This document shows, one piece after another, positions 7,492 through 14,582 of a DNA stretch of 32,744 nt (position 1 is its first letter; every line of letters starts with the position of its first letter). The translations under genes were made by a program, and so were the position numbers. The stretch comes from Salinicola endophyticus. GTDB lineage: Bacteria > Pseudomonadota > Gammaproteobacteria > Pseudomonadales > Halomonadaceae. Where the stretch lies: contig NZ_PZJO01000006.1 of assembly GCF_003206575.1 (NCBI RefSeq), forward strand, positions 99,768 through 132,511, given 5' to 3'. The notes under the pieces were generated by a model. The model saw only the letters and a list, made by a program, of their open reading frames with translations, searched no databases and had not been told where the DNA came from.

Positions 7492-8937
7492 TCACGCGCT
7501 GACCGGGGTCTCCAGCCAGTGGTGGTAGCGCTCGGCCAGCGCCTCGCGGCGCAGCCGGCCATTGGCCGTCGCCAGGCCGTTGTCCGGGGTGAAGGGGCCG
7601 CCGCGCTGCCAGCACGCCACACGGGCGTAGTCGGGCAGACGCTGGTTGGCGCGGGCCACGGCCTCTTCGAGCTGCTGGTCGTTGACCCACTCGCCGCGGG
7701 GTACCAGCAGTGCGCGGTTGCTCGGCTGAGCCTCGCCACTGACCCAGGCCTGGGCGATCGCCGGTTCGGCGGTGAGCTCGGCCTCGACCCAGGCGGGGTC
7801 GACGTTACGCCCGTAAGCGGTGATGAAGACTTGACGCCGGCGCCCCTTGAGCACCAGCGCTGCGCCCTCCCAGGCGCCGAGATCCCCGGTGGGCCAGCGG
7901 GTCGGGCGCGGCTCTGCGTCACCGAGATAGCCGAGCATCAGGCTGCCCTCGACCACCACTTCGCCATCCTCGGCGAGGGTGATCCGGGCATGGGGCAGCG
8001 GGCGGCCGACGCTACCCGGCTGCACCTCGCCGGGGCGGTTGAGTGCCACCACCGAGGCGCACTCGGAGAGCCCGTAGCCTTCGAAGACCGGCCAGCCGGC
8101 CTGCGCCGCACGTGTCAGCAGCGCCGGTGAGACCGTGGCCCCGCCCACCGCGAAGAAGCGCCCGAAGCCGAGCGGCGCCTCACCCTGCTGCATCAGCAGT
8201 GCGCTGAGCAGCTGTGGCACCAGGATCAGACTGTCCGGAGCCTCGGCGCGGATCACACGCCACGCCTGGGCGCTGTCGAAGCCGCTGGCACCGCGCCAGC
8301 CGAGCTCGCCCAGCCCCGGAAGGGCGACGCTGCCGCCCAGCCACAGTGGGGCATAGAGGCCGCCGATGTTTTCCAGCAGCGTGGCCAGTGGCAGCATCGC
8401 CAGATGCCGCCTCACGCCCACGCTGCGCGCCACTTCGGCCAGACTGTCCGCCACCGTCAGTTGGGTATCGCTGTCGAGGCAGACCCCCTTGGGCGTGCCG
8501 CTGGTGCCGGAGGTAAAGGTGATCTTGTGGGTTCCCGGCGGCAGTACCGGCGGTGTGGCGACCTCGCGCCGCCACAGCAGCGGATCGTCGCTGGCGGCAA
8601 AGCCCAGCGCTGCGGCGGCCGCGCCCGGACCGATCAGGGTGTCGATCCCGGCCTGGTCGACCACATGGGCCAACTGGGCGGGGGAGAAGAACGCCGGCAG
8701 CGGCACGTTGACCGCCTCGCTCTGCATCAGCGCCAGATCCCACAGCGCCCAGTCGAGGCCGTTGTCGAGCATCAGCGCCACGCGGCGCCCGCCGAACGCT
8801 GCCAGCTGTTGGCTGCGCCGGGCGATCTCGCCGGGTAGATCGGCGTAGTTCAGCGCCACGTCATTGGCGCTCAGGGCGACCTGACCCGGCTGGCTCACGG
8901 CCAGCGCGCTGAGATGGTCGAGGAAACGTTCACGCAT
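7492..8937 (-). CDS. AMP-forming acyl ligase / acyl-CoA synthetase-like protein
   Basis: ANL-superfamily enzyme of 481 residues, shorter than typical fatty acyl-CoA ligases. The P-loop-like motif TFTSGTSGTPKG is at residues 140-151. The A5 motif appears as EGYGLSECASVV, and the hinge region as TGDLGAWEGAALVLKGRRRQVFITAYGRNVDP. At the C-terminus the usual catalytic lysine motif (G-K-x-x-R) reads N459-G-R-L-R463, so the adenylation lysine appears replaced by arginine. It would activate a carboxylic acid, probably fatty, as acyl-AMP and possibly acyl-CoA. The start overlaps the preceding hemolysin-like gene by 8 bp. The chain-length preference cannot be read. Confidence 0.88.
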   Translation of the reverse strand: MRERFLDHLSALAVSQPGQVALSANDVALNYADLPGEIARRSQQLAAFGGRRVALMLDNGLDWALWDLALMQSEAVNVPLPAFFSPAQLAHVVDQAGIDTLIGPGAAAAALGFAASDDPLLWRREVATPPVLPPGTHKITFTSGTSGTPKGVCLDSDTQLTVADSLAEVARSVGVRRHLAMLPLATLLENIGGLYAPLWLGGSVALPGLGELGWRGASGFDSAQAWRVIRAEAPDSLILVPQLLSALLMQQGEAPLGFGRFFAVGGATVSPALLTRAAQAGWPVFEGYGLSECASVVALNRPGEVQPGSVGRPLPHARITLAEDGEVVVEGSLMLGYLGDAEPRPTRWPTGDLGAWEGAALVLKGRRRQVFITAYGRNVDPAWVEAELTAEPAIAQAWVSGEAQPSNRALLVPRGEWVNDQQLEEAVARANQRLPDYARVACWQRGGPFTPDNGLATANGRLRREALAERYHHWLETPVSA

Positions 8938-9601
8938 GGGGGACGGCCTTGTGATGGCAGCCCTGGGCTGTCACGGTGAGTGGGGTAGGGCTATCGGGAG
9001 AGGTAAGCTCGCGGTTGGGATCTAGCCGCCGCCACGCCTTGATCAGGTCGCCGCCCATGACCCACGGGCGGTGCAGGTAGTAGTTGCCCCAGCGCTCGCG
9101 TTCGCGGCTGTCGAGATGGGCGGGGTCGGCGTCACCCAGGCGGCGCACGTCGAGCCCCAGCCGGCGGAAGCCGTTGCGCACCGCCGCGGTGGCGGTGAAG
9201 GTGAGCCAGCCGCAGCCCTCGGCCACCAACGAGTCGATCAGGTGGCGGATGAGTGGAACCGCCAGGCCCGGGCGCAGCGTGGCCAGGTTGGCGATTTCGG
9301 CCAGCGCGTGGCGCTCGACCGGCACGCCCAGCTCGCGGGCCAGCAGGTGCTCGACCGGCTCGCCCAGGTAGCGCTCCAGGTACAGCGGGGCGTCGCCAGC
9401 CAGACGCACGCCGACAGCGGCCTGCAGCTGGTCGGCATCCCACAGCCCATAGAGGCGCGGCGCGAACTGGCTCAGCTCGGCGCCGTGCTGACGTCGGTAG
9501 GTCTCGGCGATGAAAGCTTCGAGCTGGGTGCGCTCCGACGCCTGCTGGCACTCGCGCCAGTGCAGCGCGGGGGTGGGAGAGGTCAGCGATAAACCGGGCA
9601 T
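8930..9601 (-). CDS. Thermostable hemolysin family protein (GNAT-like fold)
   Basis: First gene of the five-gene operon, 223 residues. It resembles the family named after Vibrio thermostable hemolysin: ERTQLEAFIAETYRRQHGAELSQFAPRLYGL, then LERYLGEPVEHLLA, EIANLATLRPGLAVPLIRHL and WLTFTATAAVRNGFRRLGL. The pattern of strands plus the NGFRRLGL helix recalls acyltransferases of the GNAT type such as autoinducer synthases. There is no signal peptide, so the hemolysin name is probably misleading and a cytosolic acyl-transfer role is more plausible (inference). The ATG at 9601 has GAGGG eight bases upstream. A MITE-like element ends 35 bp upstream, so the promoter must lie in or near that element. 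Confidence 0.83.
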   Translation of the reverse strand: MPGLSLTSPTPALHWRECQQASERTQLEAFIAETYRRQHGAELSQFAPRLYGLWDADQLQAAVGVRLAGDAPLYLERYLGEPVEHLLARELGVPVERHALAEIANLATLRPGLAVPLIRHLIDSLVAEGCGWLTFTATAAVRNGFRRLGLDVRRLGDADPAHLDSRERERWGNYYLHRPWVMGGDLIKAWRRLDPNRELTSPDSPTPLTVTAQGCHHKAVPHA

Positions 9602-9636
9602 TGGGTTTTCCCTCGTGGTCGGTCTCCTGCATGCCT

Positions 9637-9836
9637 CTAGGCACTATCTGAAAAGGACTGCGCTCGCCCATGCGGCGTTAAAAATCGGCTCACTGAACCT
9701 CGTTCAGAACGTCCGTAGGACGGCCCGAAGGGCGAGCGGAGCGAGTAATATGCTCATTTACACCAGTAAACTCCGCGTTCTCACCGATTTTTGCCTTGCC
9801 TGGTCTTCGCTCGTCGACTTTTCAGACAGCTCCTAG
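9637..9836. mobile_element. 200-bp MITE-like inverted-repeat element
   Basis: The two ends are imperfect terminal inverted repeats. Reading inward, both begin CTAGG, share TCTGAAAAG (9647-9655; complement at 9818-9826) and, 24-25 bp further in, share AAAAATCGG (9680-9688; complement at 9784-9792). The interior holds several short hairpins, for example TTTAC-acca-GTAAA, and no credible gene. CTAG at both ends may be target duplication or part of the repeat. The composition differs from the flanking genes. It resembles dispersed non-autonomous repeats, but copy number cannot be judged from one window. Confidence 0.6.
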
Positions 9837-10034
9837 GGGTCTGAAGGAGAGGATGTCGAGGGTAGGGTGCCGTGGATGGGCTTAACGAAGTCTTACGTAT
9901 ATTAAGTTTGCTTCATGCCCGTCGAACCGGGTGCCTCGAGGCAGGGTGAAAAACGCGTCGTCTATACTGGTGCCAGCCCTGCGTTGCGGCGTCGGCATGA
10001 TTCAAGGAAGAGACACAACGACCGGAGAGTCTTT
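9837..10034. other. Leader region upstream of the BCCT carrier gene
   Basis: This 198-bp stretch completes the 433-bp gap between the divergent hemolysin-like and BCCT genes. It is AT-richer than its surroundings around 9881-9915 (cttacgtatattaag) and carries a candidate promoter at 9962-9968. No further gene is visible. Confidence 0.6.
9962..9968 (+). promoter_or_regulatory. Candidate sigma-38-like -10 element for the BCCT carrier
   Basis: CTATACT matches the extended -10 favoured by the stationary/osmotic-stress sigma factor and lies 66 bp before the start codon. No good -35 hexamer is found 16-18 bp upstream, consistent with that promoter class. This is motif reading only. Confidence 0.35.
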
Positions 10035-11669
10035 ATGGCCAGACTTGGCAAGCAAGGTGTATTCATCGTATCCGCGGTGCTGATCGCCGCGATCGTGGCC
10101 ATCGGGGCCATCTTTCCCACCCGCTTCGGCGATATCGCCAATACCGCACTCAGTGCCACCACCCACTACTTCGGCTGGTTCTATCTGATCTCGGTGTTCG
10201 GGTTCGTGACCTTTCTGGTAGTGCTGGCCTTCAGCAAGTACGGCAAGATCCGGCTCGGGCCGCAGGACAGCAAGCCGACCTATGGCTTCTTCTCCTGGGT
10301 CAGCATGCTGCTGGCCGCCGGCTTCGGCGTAGGGCTGGTGTTCTACGGCATGGCCGAACCCATGACCCACTATCTCAATCCGCCGTTCGGCGACGTCCAG
10401 GGTGGTACCCCCGAGGCGGCGCGCTACGCCATCCAGTACAGCTTCTTCAACTGGGGCATTCACCAGTGGGCGGCGTTCTCGGTGGTCGGCCTGATCATCG
10501 CCTACTACCAGTTCCGCAAGGGGCAGGCGGGCATGGTCTCCAACGTGCTCTCGACGGTCACCGCCAAGCGCCCCAAGCTACGCCGTCTGGGGCCGGTGCT
10601 GGATATCTTCGCGGTGGTCGCCACCGTGATGGGGGTGGCCACCTCGATCGGCCTGGCGGTGCTGCAGATCAACGGCGGCCTGCACGCAGTGTTCGGGGTC
10701 GACGAGGGCATGACCTGGCAGTTCATCATCATGGGGGCGATGTTCGTCTGCTACATGATCTCGGCCACCTCCGGGCTGGACAAGGGGATCAAGAACCTCT
10801 CCAACCTCAACCTGATCATCTGCTTCGCGCTGATGTTCTACGTCCTGCTCACCGGGCCCACGGTCCAGATCCTGGAGACGATCACCCTGGGCATCGGTGA
10901 CTATCTGCAGAACTTCATCGGCATGAGCCTGCGCATGTCGCCCTACAACGGCAGCGACTGGGCCGCCGGCTGGACCATCTTCTACTGGGCCTGGGTAATC
11001 GCCTGGTCGCCGTTCGTCGGCACCTTCGTGGCGCGCATCTCCCGCGGGCGCACGATCAAGCAGTACGTGTTCGGCGTGCTGGTCGTGCCGCCGCTGCTGG
11101 CGTGTCTGTGGATCGGAGTGTTCGGCGGCGCGGCGATTCAGATGGAGCTGCACAGCGACGCAGGTCTTGCCCAGGCCACCGCGGACAACATCACCTCGGC
11201 GCTGTTTCGCATGTTCGACCTGATGCCGTTCTCCAACGTGCTGTCGGTGGTGGCGCTGTGCCTGATCTTCATCTTCCTGGTGACCTCGGCGGACTCGGCG
11301 ACCTACATCGTGTCGCAGATGACCGATAACGGCTCGCTCAATCCGCCGCTGCTCAAGCGTGTGATCTGGGGTGTGCTGATTGCCGCGATCTGCCTGACCC
11401 TGCTCTCCGCCGGCGGCGAGAGTGGCCTCAAGGGGTTGCAGTCGGCGGCAGTGCTGTCGGCGCTGCCGTTCACCTTCATCCTCTACGGCATGATCTCGGT
11501 AATGATCAAGGAGCTCAGAAGCGACCGCAAGGCGATGCTCACCGCGCTCTACCGCCGTCACAGCGAGACCCCGGTGGGGGCGGATGCGTTCGAGGCCGAG
11601 GAGCTGGTCGACGAGGACCGCTACCGCCGTGCGCCGGACGTCAAGAACCGCCGCATCAATCCACGCTGA
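10035..11669 (+). CDS. BCCT-family betaine/choline/carnitine transporter
   Basis: Sodium- or proton-coupled carrier for quaternary-ammonium osmolytes, 544 residues with about twelve membrane helices. Family marks seen: GFGVGLVFYGMAEPMTHYL (helix carrying the glycine-rich motif and substrate site), QWAAFSVVGLIIAYYQFRKG, and the signature WTIFYWAWVIAWSPFVGTFV followed by ARISRGRTIKQYVFGVLVVPP. The ATG at 10035 follows GGAGAG; an in-frame start 120 bp upstream lacks support. The C-terminal tail (after about residue 490) is acidic and probably cytoplasmic. The single-gene unit ends in a strong terminator. The likely substrate is glycine betaine or a related solute, fitting a salt-tolerant host, but substrate choice is not readable. 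Confidence 0.93.
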   Translation: MARLGKQGVFIVSAVLIAAIVAIGAIFPTRFGDIANTALSATTHYFGWFYLISVFGFVTFLVVLAFSKYGKIRLGPQDSKPTYGFFSWVSMLLAAGFGVGLVFYGMAEPMTHYLNPPFGDVQGGTPEAARYAIQYSFFNWGIHQWAAFSVVGLIIAYYQFRKGQAGMVSNVLSTVTAKRPKLRRLGPVLDIFAVVATVMGVATSIGLAVLQINGGLHAVFGVDEGMTWQFIIMGAMFVCYMISATSGLDKGIKNLSNLNLIICFALMFYVLLTGPTVQILETITLGIGDYLQNFIGMSLRMSPYNGSDWAAGWTIFYWAWVIAWSPFVGTFVARISRGRTIKQYVFGVLVVPPLLACLWIGVFGGAAIQMELHSDAGLAQATADNITSALFRMFDLMPFSNVLSVVALCLIFIFLVTSADSATYIVSQMTDNGSLNPPLLKRVIWGVLIAAICLTLLSAGGESGLKGLQSAAVLSALPFTFILYGMISVMIKELRSDRKAMLTALYRRHSETPVGADAFEAEELVDEDRYRRAPDVKNRRINPR

Positions 11670-11676
11670 ACTGCTC

Positions 11677-11698
11677 CGCCCGCCATCGCTGGCGGGCG
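11677..11698 (+). other. GC-rich hairpin just after the BCCT gene
   Basis: CGCCCGCC and GGCGGGCG (8-bp arms, 6-base loop) begin 7 bp after the stop codon. It lacks a T-run; the true terminator follows at 11711. It may stabilise the mRNA 3' end. Confidence 0.45.
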
Positions 11699-11710
11699 AG
11701 GTACGCTATC

Positions 11711-11737
11711 GGGCCCCGCTTCGGCGGGGCCCTTTTT
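11711..11737 (+). terminator. Rho-independent terminator of the BCCT gene
   Basis: GGGCCCCGC / GCGGGGCCC form a perfect 9-bp stem around a TTCG tetraloop, followed directly by TTTTT. This is a textbook intrinsic terminator 41 bp after the BCCT stop. Confidence 0.93.
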
Positions 11738-11932
11738 CATCTCCGGGCGCCGATAGCCAGCGAGTGTGATCAGACCGGGAAGGGGAGGTCGAGGCGAAAG
11801 ATAGCGTGGGAGAGAGGTGGTGCGTGGCAAGATCGCGTGGCAGTGGAGAAAAATCCCCGCGGGGCCTAATGTAACGGGAGTCACGGCCGTTAACCTTGGT
11901 ATCACCCACCTTTAACCGATTGCCGACTGCCC

Positions 11933-12100
11933 ATGCCTGACCGATCTTCCCATCGTGCCCCGCAGGGCGCCACCCGGCGAGCCGCGCCGATGGCGCTGTC
12001 ACGCTTCGACCGCTGGCTCAACCGGCTGGTCAGCGTGAGCGTGTCGGTGGCGCTGGTGGTGGGCGCCGTGGCTCTGCTGCTGACGCTACTGGTGCGCTGA
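11933..12100 (+). CDS. Possible small single-pass membrane protein (55 aa)
   Basis: A short frame encodes 55 residues: a basic N-terminal half (SSHRAPQGATRR ... RFDRWLNRL) followed by one strongly hydrophobic helix, VSVSVALVVGAVALLLTLLV, ending in R. This positive-inside layout is typical of small inner-membrane proteins. No good ribosome-binding site precedes the ATG at 11933; an internal ATG at 11990 would give a 36-residue form. It lies alone between the BCCT terminator and the convergent GntR gene. I do not recognise a family. If it is not real, 11738-12145 is an unexplained 400-bp gap containing only a TAACGG/CCGTTA inverted repeat at 11872-11892. Confidence 0.4.
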   Translation: MPDRSSHRAPQGATRRAAPMALSRFDRWLNRLVSVSVSVALVVGAVALLLTLLVR

Positions 12101-12145
12101 CAGGCGGATATTACCGCAGTGCTCACGCCGTCTTGCTGTGTGCCA

Positions 12146-12814
12146 TCAGCGGCGCATGGCCTGTAGCCGCTGCATCGAGGCCACCAGGTCGTTGAAACGC
12201 TCGCCCTGAATCTGCACATGATCGCGGATCGCCTGTTCGGCACGTGCGGCATCGCCGGCCTCCAGCGCGGCGATGATCGCCTGATGCTCGGCGTAGCTGC
12301 TCTGCATGCGCTGGCGCACGTGCAGCTGCAGGCGCCGGTAGGGTTTGAGGATGGCGTGCAGTCGCGTCGCCTCCTGGGTCAGGAAATCGTTGTGGCCGGC
12401 GGCGTAGATCCGATGATGAAAGGCGCCGTTCTCGTAGTAGTAGCCATCGACGTCCCCCGCTTCGAGGCAGGCGTGGCAGGCCTGATGCGCCCGGCGCAGG
12501 CCTGCCAGCTCCTCGGGGGTGGCACGCCGCGCCGCCAGGCGTGCGCACATGCCCTCCAGTTCTGCCATCACCTCGAACCGCTCCACCAGTTCGGTCACCC
12601 CGAGCTGGGCTACGAAGGTGCCGCGCTTGGGCAGCACCTTGACCATGCCCGAGGCGGCCAACTGCTGCAGCGCTTCGCGGATCGGCGTGCGCGAGCAGGC
12701 GTAGTCGCGTGCCAGCGCCTCGGGGTCGAGTCGGTCACCGGGGGCGAAGTGGCCCTCGACGATCGCGTCCTCGAGTAGGTCGCGCAGTCGCTGGGCCTGG
12801 GGGACGCTGGCCAT
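12146..12814 (-). CDS. matR: GntR/FCD-family regulator of the malonate operon
   Basis: Regulator of 222 residues, divergent from matA. The winged helix-turn-helix is clear (LRDLLEDAIVEGHFAPGDRLD, then LARDYACSRTPIREALQQLAASGMV and the wing KRGTFVAQ). It is followed by the FCD sensor domain with EVMAELEGMCARLAARRATPEE, the metal-site-type motif NGAFHHRIYAAGHND and AEHQAIIAALEAGDAARAEQAI. FCD proteins bind small carboxylates. By position next to malonate genes it is expected to sense malonate or malonyl-CoA and repress the operon, as MatR/MdcY-type regulators do. A near-palindrome in the shared promoter region is a good operator candidate. AGGAG lies nine bases before the ATG at 12814. Confidence 0.83.
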   Translation of the reverse strand: MASVPQAQRLRDLLEDAIVEGHFAPGDRLDPEALARDYACSRTPIREALQQLAASGMVKVLPKRGTFVAQLGVTELVERFEVMAELEGMCARLAARRATPEELAGLRRAHQACHACLEAGDVDGYYYENGAFHHRIYAAGHNDFLTQEATRLHAILKPYRRLQLHVRQRMQSSYAEHQAIIAALEAGDAARAEQAIRDHVQIQGERFNDLVASMQRLQAMRR

Positions 12815-12957
12815 GCTCGATATTCTCCTCTGCTTTCCGCTTCCGTGATCTGTCCAGATTTCCCTGTCTTTTCAGTCTTCCAGGCCTATCCAGGCAGCTA
12901 TGCTGCCGCGCCTTCTTAGACTTTTTCCCAAGTTGACAGTCAACCCGCTAGCCGTGA

Positions 12958-12973
12958 CTGTTGTATATAACAG
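12958..12973. promoter_or_regulatory. Candidate MatR-type operator between matR and matA
   Basis: CTGTT-gtatat-AACAG is an inverted repeat whose core TTGTATATAA (12961-12970) differs at one position from TTGTATACAA, the site I recall for Rhizobium MatR. It lies in the 286-bp divergent region (12815-13100). On the minus strand, TTGACT (12937-12942 region) with a 17-bp spacer to TCTAAG is a possible matR promoter. I see no convincing matA promoter. Confidence 0.5.
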
Positions 12974-13100
12974 AACGGTGACATGTATGTTAACACCCGT
13001 GTCCGAGTGATCTCGCTAGGCCTTGTCTAAAAATCAGGTCTGAACGTCGGGTCTGACACGTCGGCGAGCGCACCCACACTCCATACCCGAGAGGGCCGGC

Positions 13101-14501
13101 ATGAACGTCAACATGAATTTTCTGCAGGAACTCCTGTCGAGCATCGGCCGCCGCACCCGCGGGCAGACCGGTCACGCCGACAAGCGCGACACCCCGAGCA
13201 GTCTCGCGCGCCTGACCTCGGTGTGCGAGACGCTGATGCAGCCCGGTGGCGAGGCGTCGCAGATATTGATCGCCCAGGAGGCGCTGGAGCGCTACGCCTC
13301 CCTCGATGACGCCGGCCGCCTGGCTTTCTTCCAGCTGCTCGCCGAGCACTACGCCGCCGAGCCCGAGCGGATCCATGCCGCCTATGCGGCCTATCAGGAG
13401 GCGGAAGACAACGCCAGCCTGGCGCAGCTGTTCGCGGTGTGCGAACCGCGGCGTCAGCATCTGCTGCGGCGGCTCAATCTCTGCCCCGGTGGCACCTACG
13501 AGCTGGTGAAGATGCGCGCCGATCTGCTCGGCCTGCTCAAGGCCCATCCGGAGCTGGCGCCGCTGGATGCGGATTTCGCGCACCTGTTCGCCTCCTGGTT
13601 CAACCGCGGTTTTCTGATGCTGGAGAGCATCGACTGGAACACCTCGGCGGCGGTGCTCGAAAAGCTGATCCGCTACGAGGCGGTACACGCGATTCGTGAC
13701 TGGGGCGATCTGCGTCGGCGGCTCGATCCCGATGACCGCCACTGCTACGCCTTCTTCCACCCGGCCACCGGCGACGAGCCGCTGATCTTCGTTGAGGTGG
13801 CGCTGTGCCGCGGCATTCCCGACAACATCCAGACCATCCTCGAGAGCGGCGACGAGGTGCCGCCGCAGGAAGCGGACACCGCCGCCTTCTACAGCATCAG
13901 CAACTGCCAGTCCGGACTCAAGGGCATCTCCTTCGGCAACTTCCTGATCAAGCAGGTGGTGCAGGAGCTCAAGCGCGAGCTGCCCAATCTGGAGAACTTC
14001 GTCACCCTGTCGCCGGTGCCGGGGTTCGCCGCCTGGCTGCAGCAGACCCGCGACCAGGGCGAACTCAACCTCAGCGACGATCTCGTCGCCGAGCTCGACG
14101 CCGGGCACTGGCGCGAGCCGGGCAAGGCGCGCGACAAGCTCGCCCCCGAAGTGCGTGCGCTGGCCGCCCACTACCTGATCGACGTCAAGCGTGGCGGCAG
14201 CGGCATGCCGCTCGACCCGGTGGCACGCTTCCACCTCGGCAACGGCGCCAGCCTGCATCGCCTCAACTGGCCGGGTGACGTGTCGGAGAAAGGGCTCAAG
14301 CAGTCGCACGCGCTGATGGTCAACTACCTCTATGAGCTCGAGCGGATCGAGCAGAACCACGAAGCGTTCAGCCGCGAGGGCAGCGTGGTGTGTACCCAGG
14401 AGATCCGGCGCGACGCCAAGCAGGCGCGTGGTCGTCTGCGCGGCGCGTCGAAGAACCCGTCCAAGACCGACCCCAAGAGCAATCCCAAGGCCAACGCATG
14501 A
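13101..14501 (+). CDS. matA: Malonyl-CoA decarboxylase
   Basis: Converts malonyl-CoA to acetyl-CoA and CO2; 466 residues, in the normal bacterial range. The helical N-terminal domain (AEPERIHAAYAAYQEAEDN, LRRLNLCPGGTYELVKMRADLL) precedes the GNAT-like catalytic domain: EAVHAIRDWGDLRRRLDPDDRHCYAFFHP, VEVALCRGIPDNIQTIL, TAAFYSISNCQSGLKGISFG, then TLSPVPGFAAWL carrying the probable catalytic serine and FHLGNGASLHRLNWPGDVS with the probable catalytic histidine. The C-terminus has SHALMVNYLYELERIEQNHE, also a family hallmark. It leads the malonate operon, followed 81 bp later by matB. GAGGG lies a few bases upstream of the chosen ATG. Confidence 0.95.
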   Translation: MNVNMNFLQELLSSIGRRTRGQTGHADKRDTPSSLARLTSVCETLMQPGGEASQILIAQEALERYASLDDAGRLAFFQLLAEHYAAEPERIHAAYAAYQEAEDNASLAQLFAVCEPRRQHLLRRLNLCPGGTYELVKMRADLLGLLKAHPELAPLDADFAHLFASWFNRGFLMLESIDWNTSAAVLEKLIRYEAVHAIRDWGDLRRRLDPDDRHCYAFFHPATGDEPLIFVEVALCRGIPDNIQTILESGDEVPPQEADTAAFYSISNCQSGLKGISFGNFLIKQVVQELKRELPNLENFVTLSPVPGFAAWLQQTRDQGELNLSDDLVAELDAGHWREPGKARDKLAPEVRALAAHYLIDVKRGGSGMPLDPVARFHLGNGASLHRLNWPGDVSEKGLKQSHALMVNYLYELERIEQNHEAFSREGSVVCTQEIRRDAKQARGRLRGASKNPSKTDPKSNPKANA

Positions 14502-14582
14502 GCCCCGGCGGGCGACCCCGCCGCGGTGGGCGCGTGTCATGAGCAGTGGCATGGCGCGTGGCATGAATCGCAGGAGAGTGGC

